A stretch of DNA of 64,000 nt from Actinomyces sp. oral taxon 170 str. F0386 (GCF_000195595.1 NZ_GL882517.1:25523-89522), one strand, 5' to 3'. Shown: positions 25,474 to 34,890, counted from the stretch's first letter. Notes: a model not told the origin generated them from the letters alone. Translations and numbers: made by a program.

Positions 25474-25474
25474 G

Positions 25475-25855
25475 GTGCTCGGCGCGGCGCACCGGTTGGC
25501 GCGGGGTGAGGACTTCACTACCGCGATCCGTCGGGGTACGCGTTGCGGGAACCGCAGGCTGGTTGTGCACTACCACGCCGGCGGGAGAGGGGATGAATCC
25601 CCGGCTCTCGTCGGCGTCGTCGTGCCCAAGAAGCAGATCCCGCTGGCGACCCACCGCAACCGTGTCAAGCGTCGCGTGAGAGCTCTCATGGCTCAGCGGG
25701 TTGGTGGGCTTGAACCAGGAGCCCGCGTCGTCGTGCGCGGACTGGCCGGAGCCGATGGCGCCGACAGTCGCACCCTAGGGAGAGATCTGGACAGGCTTCT
25801 CAACCGGTGCCGAGAGCGTGACGGTGAGCGCCGGGTCCACGGGCAGCAGCGGTAG
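25475..25855 (+). CDS. rnpA: Ribonuclease P protein component
   Basis: The 126-residue protein subunit that assists the RNase P RNA in maturing tRNA 5' ends. It starts VLGAAHRLARGEDF, matching the family N-terminus, and carries the RNA-binding RNR motif in HRNRVKRRVRAL. The GTG at 25475 lies one base after the rpmH stop, suggesting coupled translation. A longer frame from 25373 would overlap rpmH and is rejected. Confidence 0.95.
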   Translation: MLGAAHRLARGEDFTTAIRRGTRCGNRRLVVHYHAGGRGDESPALVGVVVPKKQIPLATHRNRVKRRVRALMAQRVGGLEPGARVVVRGLAGADGADSRTLGRDLDRLLNRCRERDGERRVHGQQR

Positions 25856-25873
25856 GACGGATACGAGTGAGCA

Positions 25874-26158
25874 ATGAGTAGATGGCTGACGCGAGCTCTT
25901 CTGGCTCCAGTGCGTCTCTATCAGCGCTTCATCTCACCGCTCCTGCCGGCGTCGTGCCGCTATTACCCCACCTGCTCGGCCTACGCGGTCACGGCGGTGG
26001 AGGTGCACGGTCCCATCAAGGGCGTGCTGCTGGCCACCTGGCGTCTGCTGCGCTGCAACCCGCTGACTCCCGGTGGAGTCGACCATGTTCCGGACAAGGG
26101 GCGCTGGCGCTACGACCATCCCCGTGATGTCCCGCGCTTCAGGGTTGAGGAAACCTGA
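25874..26158 (+). CDS. yidD: YidD membrane protein insertion efficiency factor
   Basis: A 94-residue protein with the family core: [11 protein letters not shown], then [13 protein letters not shown] with its conserved cysteines, then [13 protein letters not shown]. An amphipathic N-terminal helix attaches it to the inner face of the membrane, where it helps YidC. It lies between rnpA and yidC as usual, 18 bases after rnpA. Confidence 0.95.
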   Translation: MSRWLTRALLAPVRLYQRFISPLLPASCRYYPTCSAYAVTAVEVHGPIKGVLLATWRLLRCNPLTPGGVDHVPDKGRWRYDHPRDVPRFRVEET

Positions 26159-26253
26159 TCGATCCCGGCGAACCGATTGACATAGTGCCGACTCGCGCTC
26201 CGAGCTCGCGCTGATACTGCTCTCCCACGAGAATCCCCACACAAGGAGTACGG

Positions 26254-27465
26254 ATGGACACGATGCTATGGCCCCTCAAGGTGGCCGTGGCCTGGGTCAT
26301 GGTCACGATCCACAAGGGCCTGGTCCTCATCGGATTCCCCGACGGGCCGGGTATCGCCTGGGTGCTGTCCATCATCGGTCTGACGATCGTGGTGCGGCTG
26401 CTCATCATGCCGCTGTTCGTCAAGCAGATCCGTGCCTCGCGTGGGATGCAGCTCCTCCAGCCGGAGATGAAGGCGCTCCAGGCCAAGTACAAGGGCAAGA
26501 AGGATCCCGAGTCGCGCCAGCGCATGAACGAAGAGATGATGGCGCTCTACCGCAAGCACGGGACCAATCCCATGGCCTCCTGCCTGCCGATCCTGGTGCA
26601 GATGCCCATCTTCTTCGCCCTGTTCCGCGTGCTGGCCTCGCTGGGCGCTGTCGCGGGCGGCACCTACGGTCGTCCTTCGATCGGCCCACTCACGCAGCAG
26701 CTGGCCGAGCAGGTGCAGGCCTCCAGCGTCTTCGGCGCCAGCCTGTCCTCCTCCTTCATGAGCAGCGCTGACACGCAGGTCAAGATCGTCACGGTGGCCA
26801 TGATCATCATCATGTCGGTGACGCAGTGGTACACCATGGCGCAGCTGACGATGAAGAACATGTCGGCGGAGTCCATGGACTCCGACAACCCCATGATCCG
26901 GTCCCAGCGGATGATGATGTACGTGATGCCGGTCATCTTCGCCATCTCCGGCGTCAACTTCCAGATCGGTGTACTTGTCTACTGGGTGATCTCCAACCTG
27001 TGGACCATGGGCCAGCAGTTCTTCACCATCCGCAACATGCCCGCACCCGGCAGCGAGGCCGAGAAGAAGTATCGCGCCCGGGTCAACGCCAAGCGGGCGC
27101 GCAAGGGCCTGCCCTCCCTTGAGGAGGAGGAGCGAGCCGAGGCGGCCGCCAAGGCCGAGGCCGAGGGTCGCACCGGCGGACAGCGGGTGCAGCCGGTGCG
27201 TAAGAACCGGCGGAAGAAGTCCGGTGGCCAGGGCGAGGCGCACGGTGAGACTCGCAATGAGGCTCAGACTGACGCCGTCGGAGAGTCCGACGACGATGAG
27301 GCGTCCGGCGAGGACATGAGTGGCTCCAAGGGGTCGGCATCCTCCAAGAGTGGTGGCCTCAGCGACGAGGAGATCGCTCGACGTCGTTACGAGCGCCGGG
27401 CCCGTCAGCGTCGCGAGGCGGCGGCCCGACGCAAGGCTCAGGCCAAGAAGAAGCGCAACCGCTGA
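26254..27465 (+). CDS. yidC: Membrane protein insertase YidC
   Basis: A 403-residue insertase that places proteins into the cytoplasmic membrane alone or with SecYEG. The Gram-positive-type core has five helices, starting near residues 3-40. The conserved Arg in the first core helix (VVRLLIMP) and the coiled hairpin KYKGKKDPESRQRMNEEM are present. Residues about 275-403 form a long, highly charged Lys/Arg/Glu/Ser tail, as in actinobacterial homologues, likely for ribosome binding. An AAGGAG site lies about 5 bases before the ATG. Confidence 0.96.
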   Translation: MDTMLWPLKVAVAWVMVTIHKGLVLIGFPDGPGIAWVLSIIGLTIVVRLLIMPLFVKQIRASRGMQLLQPEMKALQAKYKGKKDPESRQRMNEEMMALYRKHGTNPMASCLPILVQMPIFFALFRVLASLGAVAGGTYGRPSIGPLTQQLAEQVQASSVFGASLSSSFMSSADTQVKIVTVAMIIIMSVTQWYTMAQLTMKNMSAESMDSDNPMIRSQRMMMYVMPVIFAISGVNFQIGVLVYWVISNLWTMGQQFFTIRNMPAPGSEAEKKYRARVNAKRARKGLPSLEEEERAEAAAKAEAEGRTGGQRVQPVRKNRRKKSGGQGEAHGETRNEAQTDAVGESDDDEASGEDMSGSKGSASSKSGGLSDEEIARRRYERRARQRREAAARRKAQAKKKRNR

Positions 27466-27518
27466 GAGCTGCTCAGCGGCAGGACAACCCGGTTCCCATC
27501 ACAGATACGGATGACATC

Positions 27519-28154
27519 ATGAGTGAGCAGCACAGTAACGACTCCTCCCAGCAGTCCGCAGGCAGGCCTGTGAGCAGCACCGTCTCGCGCCTCGAGGAGG
27601 AGGGCGAGATCGGCGCCGACTACCTGGAGGAGCTTCTCGACATCGCCGACCTGGGAGGCGACATCGATATCGACATCGACCACGGACGCGCCTCGATCGC
27701 CGTGGTCGCCTCCGAGGAGGGTGACGAGCGCGAGCTCGCTGATCTTGTCGGACGCGATGGTGAGGTTCTGGAGGCCGTTCAGGAGCTGACCCGTCTCGCG
27801 GTCCAGGCTCGCACCGGCAACCGGTCCCGGCTCATGCTCGACATCAACGGTTACCGCGCCGATCGTCGCACCGAGCTCACCAAGGTCGCCCAGGAGGCCG
27901 TTACCAAGGTGCTCACCTCAGGTGAGACCGTCAGCCTGGAGCCGATGAATCCCTTCGAGCGCAAGGTGTGCCACGACGTCGTCGCCTCCGCCGGCCTGGT
28001 CTCAGAGTCCGAGGGCGCCGAGCCCCACCGCTACGTCGTGGTTCTGCCGGCCGACGAGGCTGATGACCAGGACGGTGATGACGCCGACGGCGTGGACGTC
28101 GTCGAGAAGGCCGGCGAGGAGTCGGAGTCGGTCGCGGAGCGCTCTGACGCATGA
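27519..28154 (+). CDS. jag: Jag/KhpB RNA-binding protein (KH + R3H)
   Basis: A 211-residue RNA-binding protein. The KH domain covers about residues 47-105 (with VGRDGEVLEAVQEL), and the R3H domain follows with LEPMNPFERKVCHDVV. The C-terminus is a long Asp/Glu/Val-rich tail not seen in short homologues. KhpB proteins affect cell elongation and division in Firmicutes; in actinobacteria the role is inferred from its place after yidC. Its stop overlaps the rsmG start as ATGA. Confidence 0.93.
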   Translation: MSEQHSNDSSQQSAGRPVSSTVSRLEEEGEIGADYLEELLDIADLGGDIDIDIDHGRASIAVVASEEGDERELADLVGRDGEVLEAVQELTRLAVQARTGNRSRLMLDINGYRADRRTELTKVAQEAVTKVLTSGETVSLEPMNPFERKVCHDVVASAGLVSESEGAEPHRYVVVLPADEADDQDGDDADGVDVVEKAGEESESVAERSDA

Positions 28155-28795
28155 GTGAGGAGCAGCGGGCCCAGGTGGAGGAGCCGACGTCGGAGATGCG
28201 GGAGATCTTCGGGGTCTCCTTCTCCGCGGCGGAGCACTTCGCCCAGATGCTCGCTGAGGAGGGTGAGCTGCGCGGTCTCGTGGGGCCGCGTGAGCTTCCC
28301 CGCCTGTGGAGCCGGCACATCGTCAACTCGGCCGCCGTGGTCCCTTTCCTCCCGGCCCGGGGAAGCGTGGCCGACGTTGGTTCCGGGGCCGGTTTCCCCG
28401 GTGTGGTGGTCGCGCTGCTGCGACCCGACCTCGACGTCACTCTCATTGAGACGATGGAGCGGCGCACCCAGTGGCTCTCCGACGTCGTCGAGGAGCTGGA
28501 CCTGGACAACGTGACCATTCGACGAGCACGCGCCGAGGAGATCAAGGACCGCTATGACGTGGTCACGGCTCGTGCGGTGGCGAACCTGTCCAAGCTGGTG
28601 AGGCTGACCGCACCGTTGCTCCGGCCGGGGGGTGCCTTGCTCGCCCTCAAGGGGATGCGAGCACAAGCCGAGGTCGACGACGCCAAGTACGTTATTAAAA
28701 ATAAAAAGTTATCAGTTGCTGTAGTTCATGAGGTTGTTACTCCCGGCGATGAAACGACTGCCGTGGTTGAGATTCGCCGCCCGAAGAACCGGTGA
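28151..28795 (+). CDS. rsmG: 16S rRNA (guanine-N7)-methyltransferase RsmG
   Basis: The 214-residue SAM-dependent enzyme that methylates G527 of 16S rRNA. The SAM-binding loop is DVGSGAGFPG (about 75-84), followed by VTLIETMERR and the ARAVANLSKL region. It is coupled to jag. Oddly, about 50 bases near the 3' end (28688-28740) are strikingly AT-rich and include the rare codon TTA, unlike the rest of the gene. The reading frame stays open and ends normally. Confidence 0.95.
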   Translation: MSEEQRAQVEEPTSEMREIFGVSFSAAEHFAQMLAEEGELRGLVGPRELPRLWSRHIVNSAAVVPFLPARGSVADVGSGAGFPGVVVALLRPDLDVTLIETMERRTQWLSDVVEELDLDNVTIRRARAEEIKDRYDVVTARAVANLSKLVRLTAPLLRPGGALLALKGMRAQAEVDDAKYVIKNKKLSVAVVHEVVTPGDETTAVVEIRRPKNR

Positions 28796-28902
28796 GATAC
28801 GGCGCGCGTTCGGTGTAACGCGTAAGGATCGACCTGCTCGCGTAGACTCGTAACTGCCCGACTGGCTCGGGCCGTTGGATCGTCGTCCGAGGAGAAGCAG
28901 GT

Positions 28903-29805
28903 TTGTCCGGATCGTCTATCTTCGATCAGCTCCAGGCCGAGCACCTCGCCCTAGACGAGGTAGCGGGTGGAGAGTTCCCACATCCCGAGCGAACCCGGGT
29001 CGTCGCGGTCGCGAACCAGAAAGGCGGCGTCGGAAAGACGTCGACCGCAGTCAATCTCGCCGCTGCGCTGGCCGAAGGAGGATTGCACGTCCTCCTCATC
29101 GATGCTGACTCGCAGGGCAATGCTTCGACCGCACTGGGGGTGGAGCATGGTGATGACAATGCGTCCATCTACGATGTTCTTGTCGACGGGGTATCCATTA
29201 AGGATGTCGTGGCCAAGACCCGCTTCTGTGAGACCTTGTGGTGTGTGCCGGCAACAATTGACGTCGCCGCCGTCGAGATCGAGCTCATCTCCACCGCTGA
29301 GAGGGAGTCACGTCTGCGGCGTGCGCTCGTGGACTACCTGGTTTCACGTGAAACCGATGGACAGGAACCGCTCGACTACGTCATCATCGACTGCCCTCCC
29401 AGCCTCGGTATCATGACGATCAACGCCTTCGTCGCAGCCGACGAAGTCCTTATTCCGATGCAGGCCGAGTACTACGCCCTTGAGGGACTGGCCCTCCTGA
29501 CACGATCCATCGATCGGATCGCTCGCATTCACAATCCGGGCTTGGGTGTCTCGATGATTGTGCTCACCATGTTTGACGGACGCACCACCTTGGCGCGTGA
29601 GGTGGAGTCCGAGGTTCGTTCCTATTTCCCTGATGCGACGCTGGACACCAAGGTGCCGCGTTCCATCCGTGTTGCCGAAGCTCCCTCCTTCGGCGCTCCC
29701 GTGGTGTTCTGGGATCCCCGGTCCACCGGCGCGATTGCGTATAAGAAAATGGCTCGTGAAGTTGCTCTCCGGGGCGCTCCCCGAAATGAAGGCGAGGAAG
29801 CCTAA
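28903..29805 (+). CDS. parA: Chromosome partitioning ATPase ParA
   Basis: A 300-residue ParA/Soj ATPase that binds DNA in its ATP form and moves ParB-parS complexes. The deviant Walker A motif KGGVGKTST is at 40-48; [11 protein letters not shown] and [11 protein letters not shown] are the A' and B motifs. A 32-residue N-terminal extension precedes the fold. It begins with TTG after GAGGAGAAG. Residues VSRET (147-151) are encoded by a perfect parS site, which replaces a variable loop without breaking the frame. Its stop overlaps parB as TAATG. A TAGACT -10 word lies at 28843. Confidence 0.96.
   Translation: MSGSSIFDQLQAEHLALDEVAGGEFPHPERTRVVAVANQKGGVGKTSTAVNLAAALAEGGLHVLLIDADSQGNASTALGVEHGDDNASIYDVLVDGVSIKDVVAKTRFCETLWCVPATIDVAAVEIELISTAERESRLRRALVDYLVSRETDGQEPLDYVIIDCPPSLGIMTINAFVAADEVLIPMQAEYYALEGLALLTRSIDRIARIHNPGLGVSMIVLTMFDGRTTLAREVESEVRSYFPDATLDTKVPRSIRVAEAPSFGAPVVFWDPRSTGAIAYKKMAREVALRGAPRNEGEEA
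29341..29354. promoter_or_regulatory. parS site inside parA
   Basis: Perfect 14-bp palindrome GTTTCACGTGAAAC, read in frame as VSRET. Confidence 0.9.
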
Positions 29806-31457
29806 TGGCTCAGAAACGGCGCGGACTCGGACGGGGTCTGCAGGCGCTGATTCCAGAGGCGCAGAAGGAGAAGGTCTCTGCGTCTCGTCCTTCTGACGTG
29901 TTCTTTCCTGATTCGAGGAAGGCGGAGGTCCAGGATGAGAAAGCACCTTCTGAGCCCGAGCATGCCGCCCCGGAGCCGGAGGCGGAAGCTCGGAGCACCC
30001 GCGATCTGACGGCGACTCTCCTGGCTCCTTCTCAACGGAAGCGGGGGTCGAAGAGTCGCTCAACGCGTTCGACGTCGTCTAAGACGACAGAGAAGAGTAA
30101 ACAGACAACGTCTGTTTCACGTGAAACCACGCCGGATTCGGTTGCCGCGACGGATACCGCCGCTACTGCTGCGAAGAAGACCGGAAAGACCTCGTCAGCT
30201 ACCTCGGCCAAGCGCACCCGATCGACGGTTCAGAGGAAGACAACGGCACAGAAGCGTCCGGCGAAGAAGGTTCCGGAGGCTGTGGAGCCGGCTGAGGAAG
30301 CAGTGGAGGAGCTGACAGCGCAGCCGGAGGTCGCTGAGACGTCATCTGCTGCGATTGCTCAGTCGGCGCAGGATATCTCGACCGAGGTTGAGGCTGTTGC
30401 TGAATCCTCTCCGGAGACAGTCGTCACCTCCGAAGAGCCTGTTGTTTCACGTGAAACGGAGGAGGGACACTCCTCGGTCATCGATGCCGAGCCCACTGAG
30501 TCCTTGCGCTCCGATGAACAGCCGTCTGCCGACATGTCGGAGAAGCCTGATACTCGCGCTGATTCACATGACGCGATCGATGGCGAAGATGATGCTGCGG
30601 ACGCTGATGCGTCCGATCTGGTTCCAGTCCCCGGTGCCCGTTTCGCTGAGATTCCGGTGGAGCTGATTCACCCGAATCCTCGTCAGCCTCGGCAGGTATT
30701 CGATGAGGAGGACATCTCAGAGCTGGCTGCGTCTATCGCGGAAGTGGGACTGCTGCAACCAATCGTGGTGCGGCAGGTGCCGACCGCTTCGGGAGAGGAT
30801 CCGCGTTACGAGCTCATCATGGGTGAGCGTCGTCTGCGTGCTTCTAAGGAAGCCGGCCTGGAGACGATTCCGGCTGTTGTCCGGGATACTGACGACGTCG
30901 ATCTTCTGCGAGACGCACTGCTGGAGAACCTGCACCGCGTCCAGCTCAACCCCCTGGAAGAGGCTGCGGCCTACCAGCAGCTGCTGGAGGACTTCCAGTG
31001 CACTCACGCGGAGCTGTCCGAGCGGATCGCTCGTTCGCGCTCACAGATCTCCAATACGCTGCGCCTCATGAAGCTACCGCCGCTGGTTCAGCGTCGGCTC
31101 GCCGCCAATGTCATCTCGGCCGGCCACGCTCGCGCTCTTCTCGGACTTCCGAACGCTGCGGAAATGGAACGTCTCGCTCAGCGTGTGGTGGCCGAGGGAC
31201 TCTCAGTTCGAGCAACAGAAGAGCTTGTTGCGCTCCACGAGGAGCCGGAACCGGGCTCGGATCAGCCAAAGGTACTGCGGGCGCGCAGCACCCCTCTCCC
31301 GGCGCTGTCAACGCGGCTCTCGGATGCTTTCGACACTCGCGTCAAGGTGACACGTGGAGCGAAGAAGGGTCGCATCACTATTGAGTTCGCCGGGGATGAC
31401 GATCTCGCTCGTATCGTTGGTGCGCTGGCGCCGGGGACATCGCTCGACGAAGAGTAG
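29805..31457 (+). CDS. parB: ParB centromere-binding CTPase with long disordered linker
   Basis: A 550-residue ParB. The N-terminal [13 protein letters not shown] (about 5-17) is the ParA-interaction motif. The ParB N-lobe starts near 277, with the CTP-binding GERR at 340-343 and the helix-turn-helix around [19 protein letters not shown]. The C-terminal dimerisation segment ends [10 protein letters not shown]. Most ParB proteins have 280-380 residues. Here about 255 low-complexity residues (Lys/Ser/Thr-rich, then Glu/Ala-rich) separate the ParA motif from the core. Two perfect parS sites lie in the linker-coding DNA, both read as VSRET (residues 104 and 214). A strong terminator follows, and then the parS array. 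Confidence 0.96.
   Translation: MAQKRRGLGRGLQALIPEAQKEKVSASRPSDVFFPDSRKAEVQDEKAPSEPEHAAPEPEAEARSTRDLTATLLAPSQRKRGSKSRSTRSTSSKTTEKSKQTTSVSRETTPDSVAATDTAATAAKKTGKTSSATSAKRTRSTVQRKTTAQKRPAKKVPEAVEPAEEAVEELTAQPEVAETSSAAIAQSAQDISTEVEAVAESSPETVVTSEEPVVSRETEEGHSSVIDAEPTESLRSDEQPSADMSEKPDTRADSHDAIDGEDDAADADASDLVPVPGARFAEIPVELIHPNPRQPRQVFDEEDISELAASIAEVGLLQPIVVRQVPTASGEDPRYELIMGERRLRASKEAGLETIPAVVRDTDDVDLLRDALLENLHRVQLNPLEEAAAYQQLLEDFQCTHAELSERIARSRSQISNTLRLMKLPPLVQRRLAANVISAGHARALLGLPNAAEMERLAQRVVAEGLSVRATEELVALHEEPEPGSDQPKVLRARSTPLPALSTRLSDAFDTRVKVTRGAKKGRITIEFAGDDDLARIVGALAPGTSLDEE
30114..30127. promoter_or_regulatory. parS site inside parB (first)
   Basis: Perfect GTTTCACGTGAAAC, in frame as VSRET in the ParB linker. 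Confidence 0.9.
30444..30457. promoter_or_regulatory. parS site inside parB (second)
   Basis: Perfect GTTTCACGTGAAAC, in frame as VSRET in the ParB linker, 330 bases after the previous copy. Confidence 0.9.
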
Positions 31458-31483
31458 CTGACGCCGAATGTGACAACAACGGC

Positions 31484-31514
31484 GGGGGCTGAGACAGAAA
31501 CTGTCTCAGCCCCC
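31484..31514 (+). terminator. Terminator of parAB
   Basis: A perfect 14-bp inverted repeat (31484-31497 and 31501-31514) with loop AAA, 27 bases after the parB stop and followed by a T-rich run. Confidence 0.85.
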
Positions 31515-31602
31515 ATTTCTCGTTGTGATGAAGCAACGGAGGCGGATGACGCTTCGTCTTCCTCGGGTGAGGTGCTGGAGTTCAGAGGGACCTGCAGATC
31601 GT

Positions 31603-31616
31603 GTTTCACGTGAAAC
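31603..31616. promoter_or_regulatory. parS site 1 of the array
   Basis: Perfect GTTTCACGTGAAAC, about 90 bases beyond the parB terminator. Confidence 0.92.
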
Positions 31617-31950
31617 GGTGCAGCCTTGCTGTTAGTGCCCGGGATGAGATCTAAGAACCAACGGTGCATGGCACATCTCTCGGCCTACCGAGTGAGCGTC
31701 GTTTAACCGAGGTGTCAAGGCCGATGTGCTCCTTCTGGGTGGGGCTCGCCGTCTTGTCTCAATACCTTTCCCGAGAAGGCGACCTGCTTCGGGTGGATGC
31801 TGGCCGTCATCGTTGTCGGCAGCTAGCCTGATATGGCGTGGCTAGTGATGCCGCGGGAGAACCGACTCCTCCTGGTGAACTGGAACCGGCGATCGACTGA
31901 GGGTAGCGGGCTGACAGCATCCGTTGTCGGGGTAGATCCTTCCGACGTTG

Positions 31951-31964
31951 GTTTCACGTGAAAC
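31951..31964. promoter_or_regulatory. parS site 2 of the array
   Basis: Perfect 14-bp palindrome, 348 bases after the previous copy. Confidence 0.92.
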
Positions 31965-32108
31965 CGGTGAAGAGCTTCTAGCAGGCCACTGACCGGCAGA
32001 CGTCGTCACATAGCTCGTCGTGGAGGAGGGCAGCGACGCAACGAGGTCTATTGCTGGCCCTCTCCCGAGAGATGTCCGGCTGGTCTTCTACGGCGCGGTA
32101 GAGAGGCC

Positions 32109-32122
32109 GTTTCACGTGAAAC
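32109..32122. promoter_or_regulatory. parS site 3 of the array
   Basis: Perfect 14-bp palindrome, 158 bases after the previous copy. Confidence 0.92.
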
Positions 32123-32547
32123 GTCGATCAGTTCCCTATGGGGTACGCGTGCGTGGCACATACGAATGTGTGAATCGCCGGAGGGGCGCCACAGCCACGT
32201 TTCACTCATGTTCTTAATCAGGGCGGTCATAGATCATCCGAACATCAGCTCGCGTAATGTCTATCGTTCGAATCGGTGGTTGATGCTAGTGGCGGGGTGC
32301 CAATGTGGGTGCAACGGTGGCGTAGTCGGCCCGGTTGGTCTGTAGAGGTGGCTTTACAGGCCCAACAGTAGTGAGAGGTACCGACAGGCTTGAGAGTAGC
32401 TTCAGTGTGAAGCACCTGGATCGCCTTGAGTGTCGGAACCCTGTCGGGTGGCCCGTTCTCTGACGGGCCGCCGATGGCGCAGACAACAGTCTGCTCCCGA
32501 CTTCGGCGGCGGTACGGATCGGTTGTCATCGACGGAAGCCCGATTTG

Positions 32548-32561
32548 GTTTCACGTGAAAC
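32548..32561. promoter_or_regulatory. parS site 4 of the array
   Basis: Perfect 14-bp palindrome, 439 bases after the previous copy. Confidence 0.92.
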
Positions 32562-32879
32562 GGAGATAGGAGCACTGCTACAGCTTGAGACAGCTTCGTT
32601 CCCTTCCTGAAACGATAGCTACGTCGGTTCAGGCTGGTGATGCTGCTCATGCCGGGAAGGCGTGGGTAGGTGTGCTGCTCTTCCATACTTTGTATGTGGC
32701 ACAGAAGAACGGATGTACTGACGGGACCGTCGTGACCCGAATCGTCTTCCTCGGTGGAGACGTTATCAATGGGTGCAGGAGGCTGGAATGCCGTCCTGGG
32801 TTGGCGAACTAAGGACTGAAACCAATTTGATGTTGCAGCAGAAGGGGGAACACTCGGTGATCAGGCCAACTCGATGCTG

Positions 32880-32893
32880 GTTTCACGTGAAAC
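32880..32893. promoter_or_regulatory. parS site 5 of the array
   Basis: Perfect 14-bp palindrome, 332 bases after the previous copy. Confidence 0.92.
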
Positions 32894-33201
32894 GTACGTG
32901 TGGGGCTGCGGAAAGACAATCGAGTTTTGACCCGTGTGGATTGCTCTCCTGCCGCTCCGGCTGGATGAGTGCGGGGTGCGAGGAGTAGATGGTTGTGTGT
33001 CGGCGTCTTCGCTACGGATGAGCATGGGCGGAATCGCCAACGGAGCACAGAGGCAACTTGCACTGGAAGACGAGTGTCATGCCTCGGCGTAGTGTCCTCG
33101 GCTCCACGCGGAAGAAGTGGGGTCTACTCTGTGCTGGTCGTGACCTACGTTCCAAGGATCGAACCTGCACTCGCCGCATACCGAGCGGACCGCCGGGGGT
33201 G

Positions 33202-33215
33202 CTGTCACGTGAAAC
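33202..33215. promoter_or_regulatory. Degenerate parS site (array position 6)
   Basis: CTGTCACGTGAAAC differs from the perfect site at two bases of the left arm; the TCACGTGA core and the right arm are intact. It sits at the spacing expected for the array. Confidence 0.7.
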
Positions 33216-33616
33216 CGATGGTTCTCGAGGCTCTCCAACATTGGTGCCCACGCCGATGTCGATGACAGCGCACTGAGCTGTTTCGCACGCGATGAATCCG
33301 TGATGCTTCCAGAGCACGCGCGGAGTTGTGCCGCTGGATACTTGTGACACGGAGTAGTGAGGCGAAGACCTGCCCGTTCTAATGGAACGTGCCGGGGGCT
33401 CGTTGACCAGGGTGGTGGACAGTAGCTCATCCCGGGATGTTCAAAGATTTTCGCTGACTTTCAGTGGGCATATGATGTCGAGTACAGGGAGCCCGTGCTG
33501 CAGACTCGCCGTTGCCTGATGGGGATGGTGCCTTTCGATGTACCTGAATGGCCGAAGTGCTCACAGAGGCGTGGTCGGCTTGGCCGCGGCGGAGAGGCGT
33601 TATTTCAACGGCATTG

Positions 33617-33630
33617 GTTTCACGTGAAAC
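33617..33630. promoter_or_regulatory. parS site 7 of the array
   Basis: Perfect 14-bp palindrome, 415 bases after the degenerate copy. Confidence 0.92.
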
Positions 33631-33825
33631 TCAGATACCTGCGTTCCGAGCACCTGGCGTCCCTCAGAGGTTGAGATTCATACTTCTGAGGGCGATTCGC
33701 CTCGCCCCTACCCCGAATGGGAGAGGAGGGTACCTAAGGACGTGAGAGACGAGTCAACACTCAAGGAGCATCATGCCTGACCCTCGATCGATATTGCCCA
33801 TGAGACGCCCCGGGATGGGAAGTAG

Positions 33826-33839
33826 GTTTCACGTGAAAC
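33826..33839. promoter_or_regulatory. parS site 8 of the array
   Basis: Perfect 14-bp palindrome, 209 bases after the previous copy. Confidence 0.92.
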
Positions 33840-34290
33840 CGATCGAGTCGAGATGAGGTTGAGTGATGCACGTTGCTGAAGCCTATGCTCGATGTTGCCG
33901 ATGTGGATGGTTGCCTGGTCGCGCATGGTGAGCCTGCTGTAGTGGATGGACAGAACCGGCTGCGGCTGTTGGCGGCACGGTCACAGAAACTGGCAGGCGG
34001 TTCGACTCCACCAACATCTTAGGAAGCATTGGCCGAGCAGGCCTCACTCCGCATGGCGAGGTCATGACAGAGTCCAGCGTCTACCCGAGGGAATCGAGGC
34101 CTCCGGTTCGATGAGGTGATGACTTTAGCTCCACCTGAGATGCTTCGGAGGACTCGCCATGTCCAGATACCGGGCCGTCACTCGCTCTCTCCTGAATCGC
34201 TTGAGTTGAGGAAGAAGACCTGTACGGAGTCGAGAGCGACGCACTCACACGGATACCTCTTCAACTAGAAGGCGACGCGTTTAGTTAGAC

Positions 34291-34304
34291 GTTTCACGTG
34301 AAAC
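34291..34304. promoter_or_regulatory. parS site 9 of the array
   Basis: Perfect 14-bp palindrome, 465 bases after the previous copy, the widest gap in the array. Confidence 0.92.
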
Positions 34305-34597
34305 GGGATGTCAACCAGATCGTGTTGCGAAAGTATGCGATCTCAAGGGAGCGGCTGGGCACTGATCCGTCGTAGACGACCTTAGCTGTCGACTGCGGAC
34401 GTCGCGGGTGTATTCCCTAGACCCTCATGTGCATCCACGAGCTCCGGCAGCAACGTTATAGAACTGTCTCAACAGGCTGGTTCACGAGACTGGCTCGCAA
34501 CCAGTTGGACAACACTGTCTATGAGGCGATGATGTGCCGCGAGCTGCTTCTTCTGGGGAGGACGGAGTTGTCTTGTAGTGCGCTCTTCAGTAACGAC

Positions 34598-34611
34598 GTT
34601 TCACGTGAAAC
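34598..34611. promoter_or_regulatory. parS site 10 of the array
   Basis: Perfect 14-bp palindrome, 307 bases after the previous copy. Confidence 0.92.
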
Positions 34612-34769
34612 TGAGTCTCGCGTTGATGATGCCGATCGGGACCCGCCTCGCTGCGCATCGAGCCTGAACGGAGAGTTAACCTCCGGTCGTCGTTGCCATT
34701 CCCTCCCCTGAGGAGAGGCCTGTCGTGGTCATCCTGAGACGCTGGCATGTCGAAGCTGCATCGACATGT

Positions 34770-34783
34770 GTTTCACGTGAAAC
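34770..34783. promoter_or_regulatory. parS site 11 of the array
   Basis: Perfect 14-bp palindrome, 172 bases after the previous copy. Confidence 0.92.
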
Positions 34784-34843
34784 CAGAGGAGCTCCGTAAC
34801 TCACTCTATCGCCGTGCGGCGCAGTCTCATCGTCATTGCATAC

Positions 34844-34879
34844 AACAGTGGCTCCGCTCAAAAGAGCGGAGCCACTGTT
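34844..34879 (-). terminator. Terminator of the ligase operon, fused to a parS site
   Basis: A perfect 16-bp inverted repeat (34844-34859 and 34864-34879, loop AAAA) lies 22 bases beyond the ligase stop on the minus strand. Its right arm shares its last three bases with the adjoining parS site. Confidence 0.85.
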
Positions 34880-34890
34880 TCACGTGAAAC
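34877..34890. promoter_or_regulatory. parS site 12 of the array, overlapping the terminator
   Basis: Perfect 14-bp palindrome only 107 bases after the previous copy. It lies between the ligase stop codon and its terminator stem and overlaps the stem by three bases. Confidence 0.9.

Noticed and set aside
33783-33847. 8-bp inverted repeat (CTCGATCG / CGATCGAG) around one parS site
   Set aside because: Arms are short, spaced by 49 bases and not repeated at other sites, so chance is likely.
31603-34890. Array taken as a CRISPR or other repeat-spacer locus
   Set aside because: The repeats are 14-bp palindromes with irregular intervals of 107-465 bases and no cas genes; they match parS exactly.
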